NCBI GenBank assembly: GCA_032164245.1 | Contig: JAVMKO010000006.1 | Coordinates: 7,207,001-7,271,000, forward strand | Origin: Sternotherus odoratus | Lineage: Eukaryota; Chordata; Testudines; Kinosternidae | Direction of reading: 5' to 3' | DNA length: 64,000 nucleotides | Shown: one piece after another, positions 32,243 to 42,935 of the stretch | Layout: each line of letters starts with the position of its first letter | How positions within the stretch are numbered: position 1 is the stretch's first letter | Notes under the pieces: generated by a model | Databases searched by the model: none | What the model was told of the DNA's origin: nothing | Seen by the model: the letters and a program-made list of their open reading frames with translations, nothing else | Translations under genes and position numbers: made by a program

Positions 32243-34732
32243 ATTCTATTTAAGTAAGTGGCAAAACTCCCACTGGAAGCAATGAACCGAGGAACCCTAA
32301 TCACTATTCCTTTAAGGAAATCTTTAAGACAGATTCAACATAAGGAAAGAGAGAAACCAAGAAGTTTCTGTTCTTTTTTTTTTTTTTATTGTTCCTCGGA
32401 GGTACAATTTTGTGAATTGAGAGTAATGTCAAAAATAGTTAAGTGTCCAGTCCAGTGGAAAAAAACAATTGGGGGTGGATTGGACCTTCTGTATTATCTA
32501 TATCTAAAGGGGAAAAATATACATAACCAAATTCTTTGGTTATGTGCGCACAGTTCCCATTCACTTGAGCATGGATTGCAGATTTGAATCAAAGAGGAAA
32601 GCGTGGGCTTTAATGTAGAAAGGGAAGCAGGAGTGGTGGAGGGGAGAGGAGACAGGGAAACAAGTACAGAAAACCAGAAAATAAACCATGATATCCATCG
32701 GTCACTAAAACAATAATTAACAATTTCTAGCAAGTGACAACTAAAATTAACCTCTTCATCTACTCTTTTAAATATGACAGTGTTTAAAGCATGGAAACCA
32801 CAAACTATGGGAAAATATGGAGGTGTTGGCTTGTGTCATGGATGGGCAAACCATGGCCTTCTTAAGTAAGTGCATTTCAAGGAACAGAAACGCCTTTTTC
32901 CTCAGTCAAAGCATACGCTTGATCCAAAGCCTATAAAAATTCATGGGACTTTCCACTAACTTCAGTGAATATTGGATCAGGCCTACAGACCAGAAGCATA
33001 TGTTTGAGTGGATAAGACATCTGCCTACATAGCTGCAATACTTATAATGACCCTCATCTCTGGCTTTTCCCAGCATCTGGGCTTCCTCTCCTTGAAACAA
33101 ATTTTCCTCTTGGAACTATGTGCTAATATTCCACTGAAAACAGTGAGTGCATCCAATGGCAGAATTCCTCCTATAAGACAGCGTTCAGCCTAATGATACT
33201 TGAGCGCTACAGCTGAAGAGATCTCCCTGAGAGGCAAGTACTGTCAATACCACATTATTAATGCAATTACGAACATTGCTTTTGCAAAATAATTAACATT
33301 GGCCCATTCCTTGGGGCACTCCTTACTGAGCATTGGAATAGCAGGAATACAGCAGGAATGTAAGAGAGGGGGGGAAACAGCTGGTCACATTCACTGCTAT
33401 TCCTCCGCTCCTAGCCCCATCCTGTTACCAGCTTGTTTTGTCTTCTTTCCATCTTGCCCTCTTGCTCTTTGGAGGTGAAGGGGACACGGCCTGCCGGTGC
33501 AGCCTGTCAGACTTCTCAGCCCATCACAGGCCAAACAGCTTGGTCAGCTTTGCTCCATGTGTCTCCTTTGTTACGACAGAGATGTTTTTCAGCACTGTTA
33601 TAAAGCTTATCTCCCTCTGTTATTTCTCAATATCAAATCACAGTAAGAAAACAGATTTCCCTGTGCTTAACACAGGTAGTATTACTCTTGGGAGTGTTAA
33701 TGGCTTAAGCAAAGATTTTCCACCTACAGGCAAGTGACTGATAGCTTATCCATCTGCTACATAAAACCAATGTTTAAATCCAGGTTTCACTAGGTCATAT
33801 CACCTGTAGTTTCAAAACAACCCCAGCTTTTTCCCAAATGCAAGATATAAAACAATGAAAATGAGTACTTGAAAATCAGGCGGATTTTCTCCAGTTCAAC
33901 AAACAACTGGGAGGGAACCCATCACTTTGTAAGTTAATTGTCCTGAGTGGTTCTGTCATGGGTCAGGAGGAGGTCACATGGTTTAGGCCCGCACAATCTA
34001 CTCTCACAGCTGGAGAAGGAAGTCTGCCCCAGCAGGTGTCATAAACACCAGTTTCCCCAAATTTCATAATCATTTAGATCCAATTACAAGACCCACATGG
34101 TTTTTTACTTTCCTGAGGAAGAGCTGCAAGATATTCCGTTACTAAACAAAATCGAAGGCGTTTGCAATGACTTTATGACTTGTGCAGCATTTTGATTTGG
34201 GTTTTAATGCATAGAATTTAGTTTCATTCCAGGACTTTATCTTAATAAGCTGTAGTCTAAATTACTGGAAAATATACATATTATAACCACTAAGGGGCAC
34301 AGTCTCCAGAAATAGGGAGAAAAATGTAAGTCGCAGACAATTTATTTCACTATATATCTAGTAGAAACTAGAGAGCAATAAACTTATGCTGATTTTGTGA
34401 CATCAGCCTCTGATTATAATAAAGAACTATTCCTAATGTTTTGATTCAAAGATAAAAACAAAAAAGAGAGCAGCAAATTTGAGTCACATGCAAGTTGTAA
34501 TCCAATAAGGTATGTGTCTGCAAGTAAAGCAAAGTGCTCTCATTTTCTGAATAGTTCACTGAAAATCGCATGAACTATGATGGATGTTTTCTAGCTAGGT
34601 ACCTAATGTCAAACAGGATTTTGTTGCCTAGTTACCTTAGTAAAGTGCCTGGTTTTCAGGGATGCTGACAATCAGGTAACTTACTTAGCTGCCTAAATTT
34701 AGATACAAATTGCTTTTGCATAAGTAAGGCTT
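32243..34732. other. Long A/T-rich stretch without a gene; snap-back traces
   Basis: Traces of the 'TCAATGG' palindromes at 32243-32310 and 32925-32985. Otherwise unique, with T-run 32373-32387. Frames such as 32258-32587 and 33438-33737 have no domain. The part 33900-34700 looks unique and A/T-rich and could include conserved non-coding DNA. Confidence 0.35.
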
Positions 34733-35112
34733 TACTGGGTCAGACCAAAGTTACATCTAACCTAGTCTCCTGTCTTCTGACAGTGGCCAGTGCCAGGTGC
34801 CCAGAGGGAATGAACAGAACAGGTAATTATCAAGTGATCCATCCCCTGTCTCTCATTTCCAGCTTCTGGCAAACAGAGGCTAGGGGCACCATTCCTGCCC
34901 ATCCTGGCTAATAGCCATTGATGGACCTATCCTCCGTGAATTTATCTAGTTCCCTTTTAACCCTGTTATGGTCTTGGCCTTCACAACAGCCTCTGGCAAG
35001 GAGTTCCACAGGCTGACTGTGTGTTGTGTGAAGAAATACTTCCTTTTATTTTTTTTAAACCTGTTGGCCATTCATTTCATTTGGGAACCCCTAGTTCTTG
35101 CGTTATGAGAAG

Positions 35113-35212
35113 TAGTTCATAGAATCATAGAATATCAGGGTTGGAAGGGACCCCAGGAGGTCATCTAGTCCAACCCCCTGCTCAAAGCAGGACTAACCCC
35201 AACTAAATTAAC
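35113..35212 (-). mobile_element. Young CR1 3' tail nested in older CR1
   Basis: 'catagaatcatagaatatca', 'ggtcatctagtccaacccc' and 'tgctcaaagcaggactaacc' are the reversed 3' end of the same CR1 subfamily as at 4.5, 15.2 and 29.5 kb. Only about 100 bp. It interrupts the older element between 'gagaagtag' and 'aacacttacctac'. Confidence 0.88.
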
Positions 35213-35316
35213 AACACTTACCTACTTTCTCTACACCAGTCATGATTTTACAGACATGAGTCAATCATATCTCTTGTTAGCCATCTCTTTTCCAAGCTGA
35301 AAAGTCCCAGTCTTAT

Positions 35317-35676
35317 TTATTTCTCCTCATATGGAGGCTGTTCCTTACCCCTAATCATTTTTGTTGCCCTTTTCTGAATCTTTTCCAATTCCAATATATC
35401 TTTTTTGAGATGCGGCGACCACATCTGCACACAGTATTCAAGATGTGGGCGTACCATGGATTTATATAGAGGCAACATGACATTTTCTGTCTTCTTATCT
35501 ATCCCTTTCTTAATTATTCCCAGCATTCTGTTTGCTTTTTTGACTGCGTCTGCACATTGAGTGGATGTTTTCAGAGAACTATCCACGACTCCAACATCTC
35601 TTTCTTGAATGGTAACAGCTAATTTAGACTCCATCATTTTATATACATAGTTGGGATTATGCTTTCCAATGTGCAT
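35317..35676 (-). pseudogene. Older CR1 ORF2 C-terminal remnant
   Basis: 119-codon frame with VTIQERDVGVVDSSLKTSTQ, ADAVKKANRMLGIIKKGIDK, KSMVRPHLEYCVQMWSPHLK and [20 protein letters not shown]: the post-RT region of CR1 ORF2. It is more intact than expected for its divergence but lacks the RT part in the same frame. Confidence 0.88.
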
Positions 35677-36308
35677 TACTTTGCATTATTCATCATTAAG
35701 TTTAATCTGCCATTTTGTTGCTCAGTCACCCAGTTTTGAGAGATCCTTTTGTAGCTCTTTGCAGTCTGCCTGGGTCTTAACTATCTTTAGTAATTTAGTA
35801 TCATCTGCAAATTTTGCCACCTCACTGTTTACCCCTTTTCCCAGATCATGTATGAACATGTTGAATAGGACTGGTCCCAGAACAGACCCCAGAAGGACAC
35901 CACTATTTACCTCTCTCCATTCTGAAAACTGACCATTAATACCTATCCTTTGTTTCCTATCTTTTAACCAGTTACCAATACGAGAGCACCTTCCCTCTTA
36001 TCCCGTTGCAGCTTAATTTGCTTATGAGCCTTCGGTGAGGGACATTGTCAAAGGCTTTCTGAAAATCTAAATACACTATATCCACTGGATATCCACTATA
36101 TCCACATGCTTGTTGACCCCCTCAAAGAATTCTAGTAGATTGGTGAGGCATGATTTCCCTTTACTAAAACCATGTTGACTCTTCCTCAACAAATTATGTT
36201 CATCTATGTCTGACAAGATTGTTCTTTATTATAGTTTCAAGCAGTTTTCTCAGTACTGAAGTCAGACTTACTGGCCTGTAACTGCCAGGATCACCTCTGG
36301 AGCCCTTT

Positions 36309-36626
36309 TTAAAAAATTGGTGTCACATTAGCTACCCTCCAGTCATCTGGTACAGAAGCTGATTTAAATGATAGGTTACAAATTATAGTTAGTAGTTCTG
36401 CAATTTCACATTTGAGTTCCTTCAGAATTCTTGGGTGAATACCATCAGGGCCTGGTACCTTATTGATGTTTAATGTATCAATTTGTTCCAAAACCTCCCC
36501 TAATGATACCTCAGTTTGGGACGGTTCCTCAGATCTATCACCTAAAAAGAATGGCTCAGGTTTGGGACTCTCCCTCACATCCTCAGCCGTGAAGATCAAT
36601 GTAAAGAATTCATTTAGTTTCTCCAC
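36309..36626 (-). pseudogene. Older CR1 ORF2 pre-RT/RT start remnant
   Basis: Minus-strand frame with KLNEFFTLIFTAEDVRE near the start and VPGPDGIHPRILKELKCEIA, then IICNLSFKSASVPDDWRVAN; the PGPDGIHPR and DDWR motifs mark the start of LINE reverse transcriptase. The RT core between 35680 and 36300 is frameshifted. A further upstream piece (QLAKDSKNNSNFFQYIRSRK) lies at about 36690-36775. Confidence 0.88.
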
Positions 36627-36776
36627 AGTGGCCTTATCGTCCTTGTGTCCTCTTCTAGCACCTTGATTGTCCAGTGGCCCCCCCTATCAGGCTTCCTGCT
36701 TCTGATGTACTGAAAAAAATTGCTATTATTTTTTGAGTCTTTGGCTAACTGTTCCTCACGTTCTTTTTTGGCCTTC

Positions 36777-37481
36777 TGTGGTGGGGTGACCACCCGCCCC
36801 CTACCGGAAGGGGCTTGGAAAAGCCCCAAAAGGGGTTTGAAATAGTCTGGAAGGGGGTTAAGGCTGGGAGCCAGCAGGCTTGGCCTGATTGGGCATTAGG
36901 CCCAGCTGGGCGGCCACGCTCCAAACACAGGCCTGTATAAAGGCTGGGAGGCAGGAGCCTAGAAAGAACAGTCTCCTCTGCATTCAGAGGGAGACAGGCC
37001 TGACTGCAGGAGCTGAGCCAGGTACCTGGGTTAGGGCAGAGGGAGCTGGGCAGGCTCTAGCCAAGAGCCCCAGGCCTCCGGGCCTGATAGAAGGCCCGAC
37101 CCAGGAGTACCAGGGTTGCAGGGGGCAACTCAGGGCTGGAGATAGCAGCAGCAGGCCAACCCTCCTTGCCTGTGATGAGAAGCCATGATACTGCAGTCTG
37201 CCCCAGTGAGCGGGGGCAAGTGGTGACTGACAGTGGCACACTCTGAGGCGAGGTGGGAATAGGGGGTAGAGGGTTCCCCCGGGGAGGGGAGACCCTCACA
37301 CCAAGAGGGGTACTGCAGGGGTGCAGCACCCACAGTTGGAGGGCACCGGGGTCTGGGAGGGACACGGGGCCAGCAAAAGAGCGGGGCATCGACCTGCGGA
37401 GGGCGCTCTGGATGCTGAAGGAGCTGATTCCCCAGATGACCAGCGGGAGGCGCCGCAGGGGTGAGTGTCGGCCCCGTTACA
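36777..37481 (+). mobile_element. Solo LTR (705 bp) with 5-bp target duplications
   Basis: Begins TGTGGTGGGGTGACC and ends GGCCCCGTTACA (TG...CA termini with TGT/ACA inverted ends). Direct repeats 'ccttc' lie at 36772-36776 and 37482-37486, and the interrupted CR1 reads on across the junction. A TATA-like 'tataaagg' at 36936 suggests plus-strand orientation. No second LTR, gag, pol or env is nearby, so it is a recombination product. The 5-bp duplication fits Ty3-type or some endogenous retrovirus LTRs; class undecided. Frames inside are GC-driven. Confidence 0.85.
36936..36941 (+). promoter_or_regulatory. TATA-like box in solo LTR
   Basis: 'tataaa' within 'gcctgtataaaggctggg', 160 bp from the LTR's left edge, the place where a U3 promoter would be. 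No matching polyadenylation signal AATAAA is seen further on. Confidence 0.45.
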
Positions 37482-37728
37482 CCTTCCTAATTGTATTTTT
37501 ACATTTCCTTTGCCACCGTTTATCCTCCTTTCTATTTTCCTCACTAGAATTTAACTTCCACTTTTTAAAGGAGGCCATTTTGCCTCTCACTGCTTTTTTT
37601 TACTTTGTCGTTTAGCCCCGGTGGCTCTTTCTTGCTTCTCTGACTATGTTTTTTAAATTTTGGGGTAGACATTTAAGTTGAGCCTCTCTTCGTCCTACTG
37701 TTTCTCTTAGTGTTAGTGAAGGGGGTGA

Positions 37729-38279
37729 AAACCAAAAATGGCGGAGTTCTCTATTTATCCACAGACCAGCTGAAGATCTCTTCACTAAGAATTGGAATGA
37801 AGCCAGCTCTGTCTCTTGTATAAGTCACCAGAAAGCCAAAGGGTGGTAAATAATTTGTCTCTGCTTAACTAGATCTCCATAGAAGATCTAGGCCTCGAGT
37901 CAGGAAAGCAATTAAGCACGTGCTTAAATCCAATCGCTGCCAAGCACAGCACTTAAGCACATGCGGAACGGTTAATAATTTAAAGGAGTGTTAACAGTCT
38001 GTATGGGTAGATAAAGGCCCCACAAAGAAACCAAACTGTCCCTTCTAGCCCTAGAGAGTCTATGAAACCCAATACAAGCAGTTAAGCTGCAACGCTAATC
38101 AGTTCCATACATGTCTTGATGCAGTTCTTGCCAGACTTATTGTCTTATATTGAGGTGGCCTTGTCCTAGTCTCACCGACACCAGTGTAACTCATTGACTT
38201 CACTGGAATTACTCTTGATTTATACTGGTGCCAATGAAATGGGGGTTTTCCAGGAGGGGCCTCTATTGCAAGTCCAATA
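37729..38279. repeat. Palindromic mini-repeat (AAGCACGTGCTT type) in otherwise unique DNA
   Basis: At 37891-37978, 'aagcaattaagcacgtgctt' and 'cagcacttaagcacatgcgg' are fragments of a palindromic family. 37914-37925 is a perfect 12-bp palindrome with a canonical E-box, CACGTG. A relative is at 58440-58510. Near 38165-38245 'gtaactcattgacttcactg' is a trace of the TCAATGG family. No gene. Confidence 0.45.
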
Positions 38280-38470
38280 GCCTTGTACATATTTAGACTC
38301 CTAAATAGCAAGGAGATTTGGGTTCTATTCTTGCCTGTGCCTTTTTGGTAAATGATTTCGCTTCTCTGTGCCTCAGTGTCCCTATGTGTTTTATGGGGAT
38401 GATGACGCCGACCTCCTTTGAGATCTACTGAGGGAAAGCACTGGAAAAGAGCTACCTGTTATTACCACTA
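38280..38470 (+). repeat. MIR/CORE-SINE remnant
   Basis: 'ttctctgtgcctcagtgtcc', 'gtgttttatggggatgatga' and 'tttgagatctactgaggg' then 'agcactggaaaagagctacc' follow MIR order (CTCAGTTTCC, ATGGGGATAATA, TTGAGATC, ...GCTAT). The tRNA head is only faint. Confidence 0.65.
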
Positions 38471-38487
38471 CCCCCTTTCCTGCTTTG

Positions 38488-38892
38488 TATTGTGACAGAT
38501 TGAGCTCCTTGGGTCTATTTAGCTGAACAAAGAGAAGATTAAGCGGTGACTTGATCACAATCTGTGAGTACTTCCATGGGGAATAAATATTTAATAACGA
38601 GAGAAAGAAAGAATAGGAGAGAAAGGCCCAACGCAAGCCAATGGCTGGATGTTGAAACTAGACAAATTCAGACTGGAAACAAGGCGTTTTTTTTTAACAA
38701 TGTGAGTAATTAACCGTTGGAACAACTTACCAAGGAGTGGTGGAGGCTTCTCCATCAGTGACCATTGTAAAATCAAGCCTGGGTGATTTTCTAAGAGTTC
38801 TGTGCTAGGAATTATTTAGAGGAAGATCTATGGCCTGGGTTATACAGGAGGTCAGACTAGATGGTCCCTTCTGGTCTGGGAATCTATGAATC
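38488..38892 (+). mobile_element. Old CR1 3' fragment
   Basis: 'gacagattgagctccttggg', 'gaagattaagcggtgacttg', 'ttggaacaacttaccaagg' and the tail 'ggaggtcagactagatggtc' with 'ccttctggtctgggaatct' trace ORF2 C-terminus to 3' end of an older CR1 subfamily. No continuous frame. About 400 bp. Confidence 0.82.
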
Positions 38893-39244
38893 TGTGAGTT
38901 ATCAGCCCCACAGTCCCTCACCTCCAAAGGGCATCACAGCTAAAGGAACTGAGGCTTTTCATTTGTCTTTCAACCCCAAATGCAAACAGAAAGAGCTCCC
39001 AGCTGAATCACAGAGGCTATTTCACTGGTTCACCACGTACTTGTCATTGCAGGATTTTGTAAAAGCAATTTCCCCTCTCCAAGAAACAGGCCAGGGGTCC
39101 CTCTCTCTGTCTGTTAGGACAGAGTGCTGCTGTCAAGGGTGCAGTCATATAGGTGGGTATAATGCAGCCAGGAGAAAAGTGTCACGGGAGGGGGTGAATT
39201 TGCTCCTTGACCGTGACACACACTTCATCCACACAGAGCAGTCT

Positions 39245-39395
39245 GTAGGTATAAGAAGGTAGGTATTCTTATCCACATTAAACATGTGGGGAAACCGAGG
39301 CACAGAGAGGTGAAATGGTTTGTGCAAGGTCTCAGGGTGGAATGATTGGCTTAGGTTCTCCTGAGTCATAGTCCCGAGTCCTATCTTGGCTCCAC
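39245..39395. repeat. Ancient MIR/L2-like segment
   Basis: 'ggtaggtattcttatccaca', 'gtggggaaaccgaggcacag' and 'agaggtgaaatggtttgtgc' match the reverse of a MIR-type core (GGGGAAACTGAGGCACAGAGAGGTTAAG). Tail unclear. Confidence 0.55.
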
Positions 39396-40869
39396 ACTGC
39401 TGTTAAAGGACCAGAATAGCATTTTAGATTCACTAACTGCAATATTGCATTTTATTCACCATGGCAAATATTTATTGCAGAGGCCTTCGTAATTTACAGA
39501 GTCTACTGTAGCAGGAGCTCAGTAGGTATCATATGTAAAATCCCACTATTACTCTCCATGTATCAATTTTATTGAGCTTATAATATAAATTTAGTACCTC
39601 TAACCAGCTTTGCAGTCTAATTTGATCAAGATCTAGTTTCTGCCTCCTCTCTGGGAACATGCAAAAAGGAAACTTAATAAATTCAAGGTCCTTTTTATAG
39701 CGGAATGTGCACCACGTGGAGAAAACCCTTGAACAAATGACCAAGATCCATTGTCAAGTTGTCCCAGGAAACTCTAAGCAGAGTGTGTTTCTGACAGCTT
39801 TGTTAATGTGGCCTGTTTCTGCCAGAAGTTCAAGCATAATTGAGACACAGTGTTGAGCTTTAAATATGTTCCTGAGACTTGAATAGGAAACTCGATGAGG
39901 CATGTAATATAGCATAACCTCTCAATTATTCACACATTTAGATAACTCTAATCACCCAGCGCCTATCGTAGCAAGAACCAGTAGACTCTATCATAACCAG
40001 ACACTGGCACAAGCTGACGGATAGCATATTGCAACGGCAGAGAAAGGGTTTGAAGGAAACATCAATCAGAATTTAGCTGTAAAGTAATCAATCACCCCTA
40101 ACGATCCCTCATTCCTACAATCCCAGGACCTATATCAAGTCACAGTTCAACTCAACAACCTCCATGAACTGGGCATACAAAAGAAGAAATGTGATGAGCT
40201 CCTTGGAAATCTTTCTAACGACCAGCATTCCATGTGTTGTCTCCCTTGCAGAAGGCCAGTGGCAGGATTCTTAGTTTATCTGATGAATTGGAGCTTTTTA
40301 CCCTCAAATAATTTACTTGCAAACAGCATCTTTTGTTATTCGATCAACTGTTATTGAGTCTGAGAAAGGGAACAGTGCTCTGTCTATAGAAAGTATCAGA
40401 CTGGAGTTTTTCTATCCGAAGTCTGAGACACACTACAAACTTGGAACAGAAATACTACAGTGAATCTTAGTAGTATGAACAGCATATCCTCTTAGGCACT
40501 TTCTAATAGAATGGAGGCATGATTCTGACATCCTTACACTAAATAGTATTTTACTCTTGGGACAACTTACAGAGTAAGTTGCTACTCAGTGTGAGTAAAA
40601 GTGGCAGGATCAGGTTCTACATATCATCTATGAGCCAGATTCTGCCACCATTACCTACCTTAGTCCCTTATTTCTTACAGAGTCCCATAGAAACCAATGG
40701 AACTACTTGAGGATAATATGCTACTAAATAGGAATAAGGTAATCAGAACTGGACTCCCTATTGGGAGCTTCCTGTGAGCTAGTTTTCTGCTAGGATTACG
40801 TACCCATGCAGTGGAATAATGGGTGTCAGACCATACCTCTTCCATTCCTATGAGCACTATCTGGTCTTT
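39396..40869. other. No gene seen
   Basis: A/T-rich unique-looking sequence. The only frame over 70 codons (40675-40914, minus) runs into the CR1 end at 40870. Confidence 0.4.
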
Positions 40870-41610
40870 CACAGATCCATAGATTACAAGGCCAGAAGGG
40901 ACCATTGTGATCATCTAGTCTGACCTTCTGTATAACACAGGCCAGAGAACTCCCCCTAGATAATCCCTAGAGCAGGTCTTTTAGAGAAACATCCAACCTT
41001 GATTTTAAAATGGCCAATGATGGAGAATCCACCATGACCTGTGGCAAGTTGTTCCAATGGTGAATTACTCTAATAACAATTTATGCCTCATTTCCATACT
41101 GAATTGGTCTAGCTTCAACTTCCAGCCATTGGATCGTGTTAGACCCTTCTCTGCTAGATTGAAGAGCCTATTATTAAATATTTGTGGCCCCAGTAGATAT
41201 TTATAGACTGTAATCAAGTTACCCCTTAACTTTCTCTCTGATAAACGTAGTAGATTGAGCTCTTTGAGTCTATTACCATAAGGCACGTTTTCTAATCTCT
41301 TAATCATTCTTGTGGCTCTTCTCTGAACCTTCCCCTATTGATTCGCCTTCTTCTTGAACTGTGAGCAACAGAACTGGATGCCCTATTCCGGAAGCAGTTG
41401 CACCAGTCCCAAATAGAGAGTAAAGTAACCTCTCTGCTCTTCCTTGAGGTTCCTCTCTTCATGCTTCCCAGGATTTCTTGAGCTCTTTTGGCCACAGTGT
41501 CACACTGGGAGCTTGTGGTCAGCTGATTACCCACCCTGACCCTCAAATCTTTTTCAGGGTCACCACTTCCAAGGATAGAGTCCCCCATCCTGTAAGTGTG
41601 GCCCACTTTG
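40870..41610 (-). mobile_element. Old CR1 3' fragment with ORF2 remnant
   Basis: Plus strand: 'gatccatagattacaaggcc', 'gggaccattgtgatcatcta' (3' end), then reversed ORF2. The minus frame 41065-41307 gives MIKRLENVPYGNRLKELNLL and LSERKLRGNLITVYKYLLGP; 41304-41606 gives DPEKDLRVRVGNQLTTSSQC and CDTVAKRAQEILGSMKRGTS. A frameshift joins them at about 41305. Same subfamily as 38488 and 45022. Confidence 0.87.
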
Positions 41611-42533
41611 GTTCTGGGAATGCAGGAACAAGTGGGGCTACATAACTACTTATCCTCTCCCTATAGTAGGTGAGGGTGGAATGGAATGAGGTGGGGAAAA
41701 GATACCACTTGCTTGCCAGTGTAGCTAAGCCGGTGTGGGGATTGCCAGAATATGCTGTTGGCACAGGCCAGGGACACATTACCATCTGCCCTGCCACCAC
41801 CAAACCAAGTTGGAAGCAGGGGAGAAATATGACTCAGGGGGGTATTTCAAGCACAATGCCTCCTAAGATGACTTCTGGGTTGGTACAGTCTATGGATGGC
41901 CCCTTGCTCAAGGATCGGCTCCTAGCCACAAACTAGCTCTATAGCAACAAAGATAAGAGTTTTCTTAGGATGAGCCATGTTCAGGGTCGGGTGCATGGAA
42001 CTGCACATCCATCTTTGTGTAAATGGACATGACACACAAGGTTATCCAATGGGCATGAGCTAAATCAGGTATTTGTATGTGTTCAGCCTGGAAAATTTGG
42101 CACTGAAGTTGGAATCTGGTATAACCAAAAAAGCTGATCAAAAAAGGACTTTTGGAGGATGCTTCTAATTATCTTTGTGTGCTCTAAGTACAGCTTGTTA
42201 TGTAACATTATAACGTGACCAACCTTAATCAGGTAGAGAACTTTCATTACCATGAAGTGCCCCTAAATCTCTGTAGTGGTTTCAGAAGCATGGAATGGTG
42301 CCTCTGAGTCCACCATTAGAAGCTGGGCAGGAGAAGAGAGGAAATGAACAATTCCCCTACTAATTGGAGTCCTTTTAAACCGGGAGCTTTTCCAATCTAT
42401 TGCATGGCTCTCTCTCTCTTTTTTTTAAAGTAGAACCTTTCTTTCTCAGATTTTGAACGCCAACAGAATTTGACAGGCTGATGTAAAAATCCCACTTCCA
42501 TTAGAAGAGAAAAATATCCTCTCTCATGGCTAT
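41611..42533. other. No gene seen
   Basis: Unique-looking sequence; frames under 90 codons without domains. Confidence 0.4.
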
Positions 42534-42935
42534 ACAGGCGTGTCACGTCTTACGCGAGGGTTCCGTTCCGGGGACCCCGTGTATAGCCAAAATGGCGTAT
42601 AGTCAAAAACAGTCATTGTTTGACTATACGCGATCCCGCCACAGGCTGGCTGCCGGCTGCGGCCCCAGCCCCAGTGGCAGGTGGGCTGCCGGCTGGGGCC
42701 CCGGTCTTCGCCGCGGGCGGGCTGCCGACTGCGGCCATGGTTCCCGCCATGGGCTGGCCGCTGGCTGCGGCCCCAGCGGCAGCGGGGTGCTGGCCCCAGC
42801 CCCTGCGGCGGCGGGCGGGCTGCGGAGCTGCTGATCCCGGCCCCCTGCCGCAGGCTGCCGGGCTGCTGGCCCCGACCCCTGCGGTGGGCGGGCTGCCGGC
42901 CCCGACAGCTCGTGGGTTTTTTTTGTTTGTTTGTT
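42534..42935. repeat. GC-rich minisatellite-like repeat with palindromic lead
   Basis: Leads with 'cttacgcgagggttccgttc' and a hairpin: 'gcgtatagtcaaa' (42595-42607) against 'tttgactatacgc' (42619-42631), 11-nt loop. It is followed by about 280 bp of imperfect units built from 'ggctgccggctgcggcccc' and 'gcgggcgggctgcc' words (42635-42915). GC content is extreme for the window. Frames up to 208 codons on both strands here are composition artefacts rich in A, P, G and R. Confidence 0.65.

Larger units (their letters stand above)
34733..37728 (-). mobile_element. Older CR1-type LINE, about 2.2 kb preserved, interrupted twice
   Basis: The plus strand starts 'actgggtcagaccaaagtta' and 'ccagtgccaggtgcccagag', the reversed 3' end of a common reptile CR1 subfamily, and runs back through ORF2 to about 37728. 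Two younger insertions split it: a CR1 tail at 35113-35212 and a solo LTR at 36777-37481. After the LTR the element resumes with 'ccttcctaattgtatttt' and 'cactttttaaaggaggcc'. Many frameshifts and stops. Confidence 0.85.

Noticed and set aside
36777..37481. Intact endogenous retrovirus
   Set aside because: No internal gag, pol or env and no second LTR; only a solo LTR is present.
36889..37615. Several 80-120-codon frames between 36.9 and 37.6 kb
   Set aside because: They lie inside the solo LTR, which is non-coding by structure.
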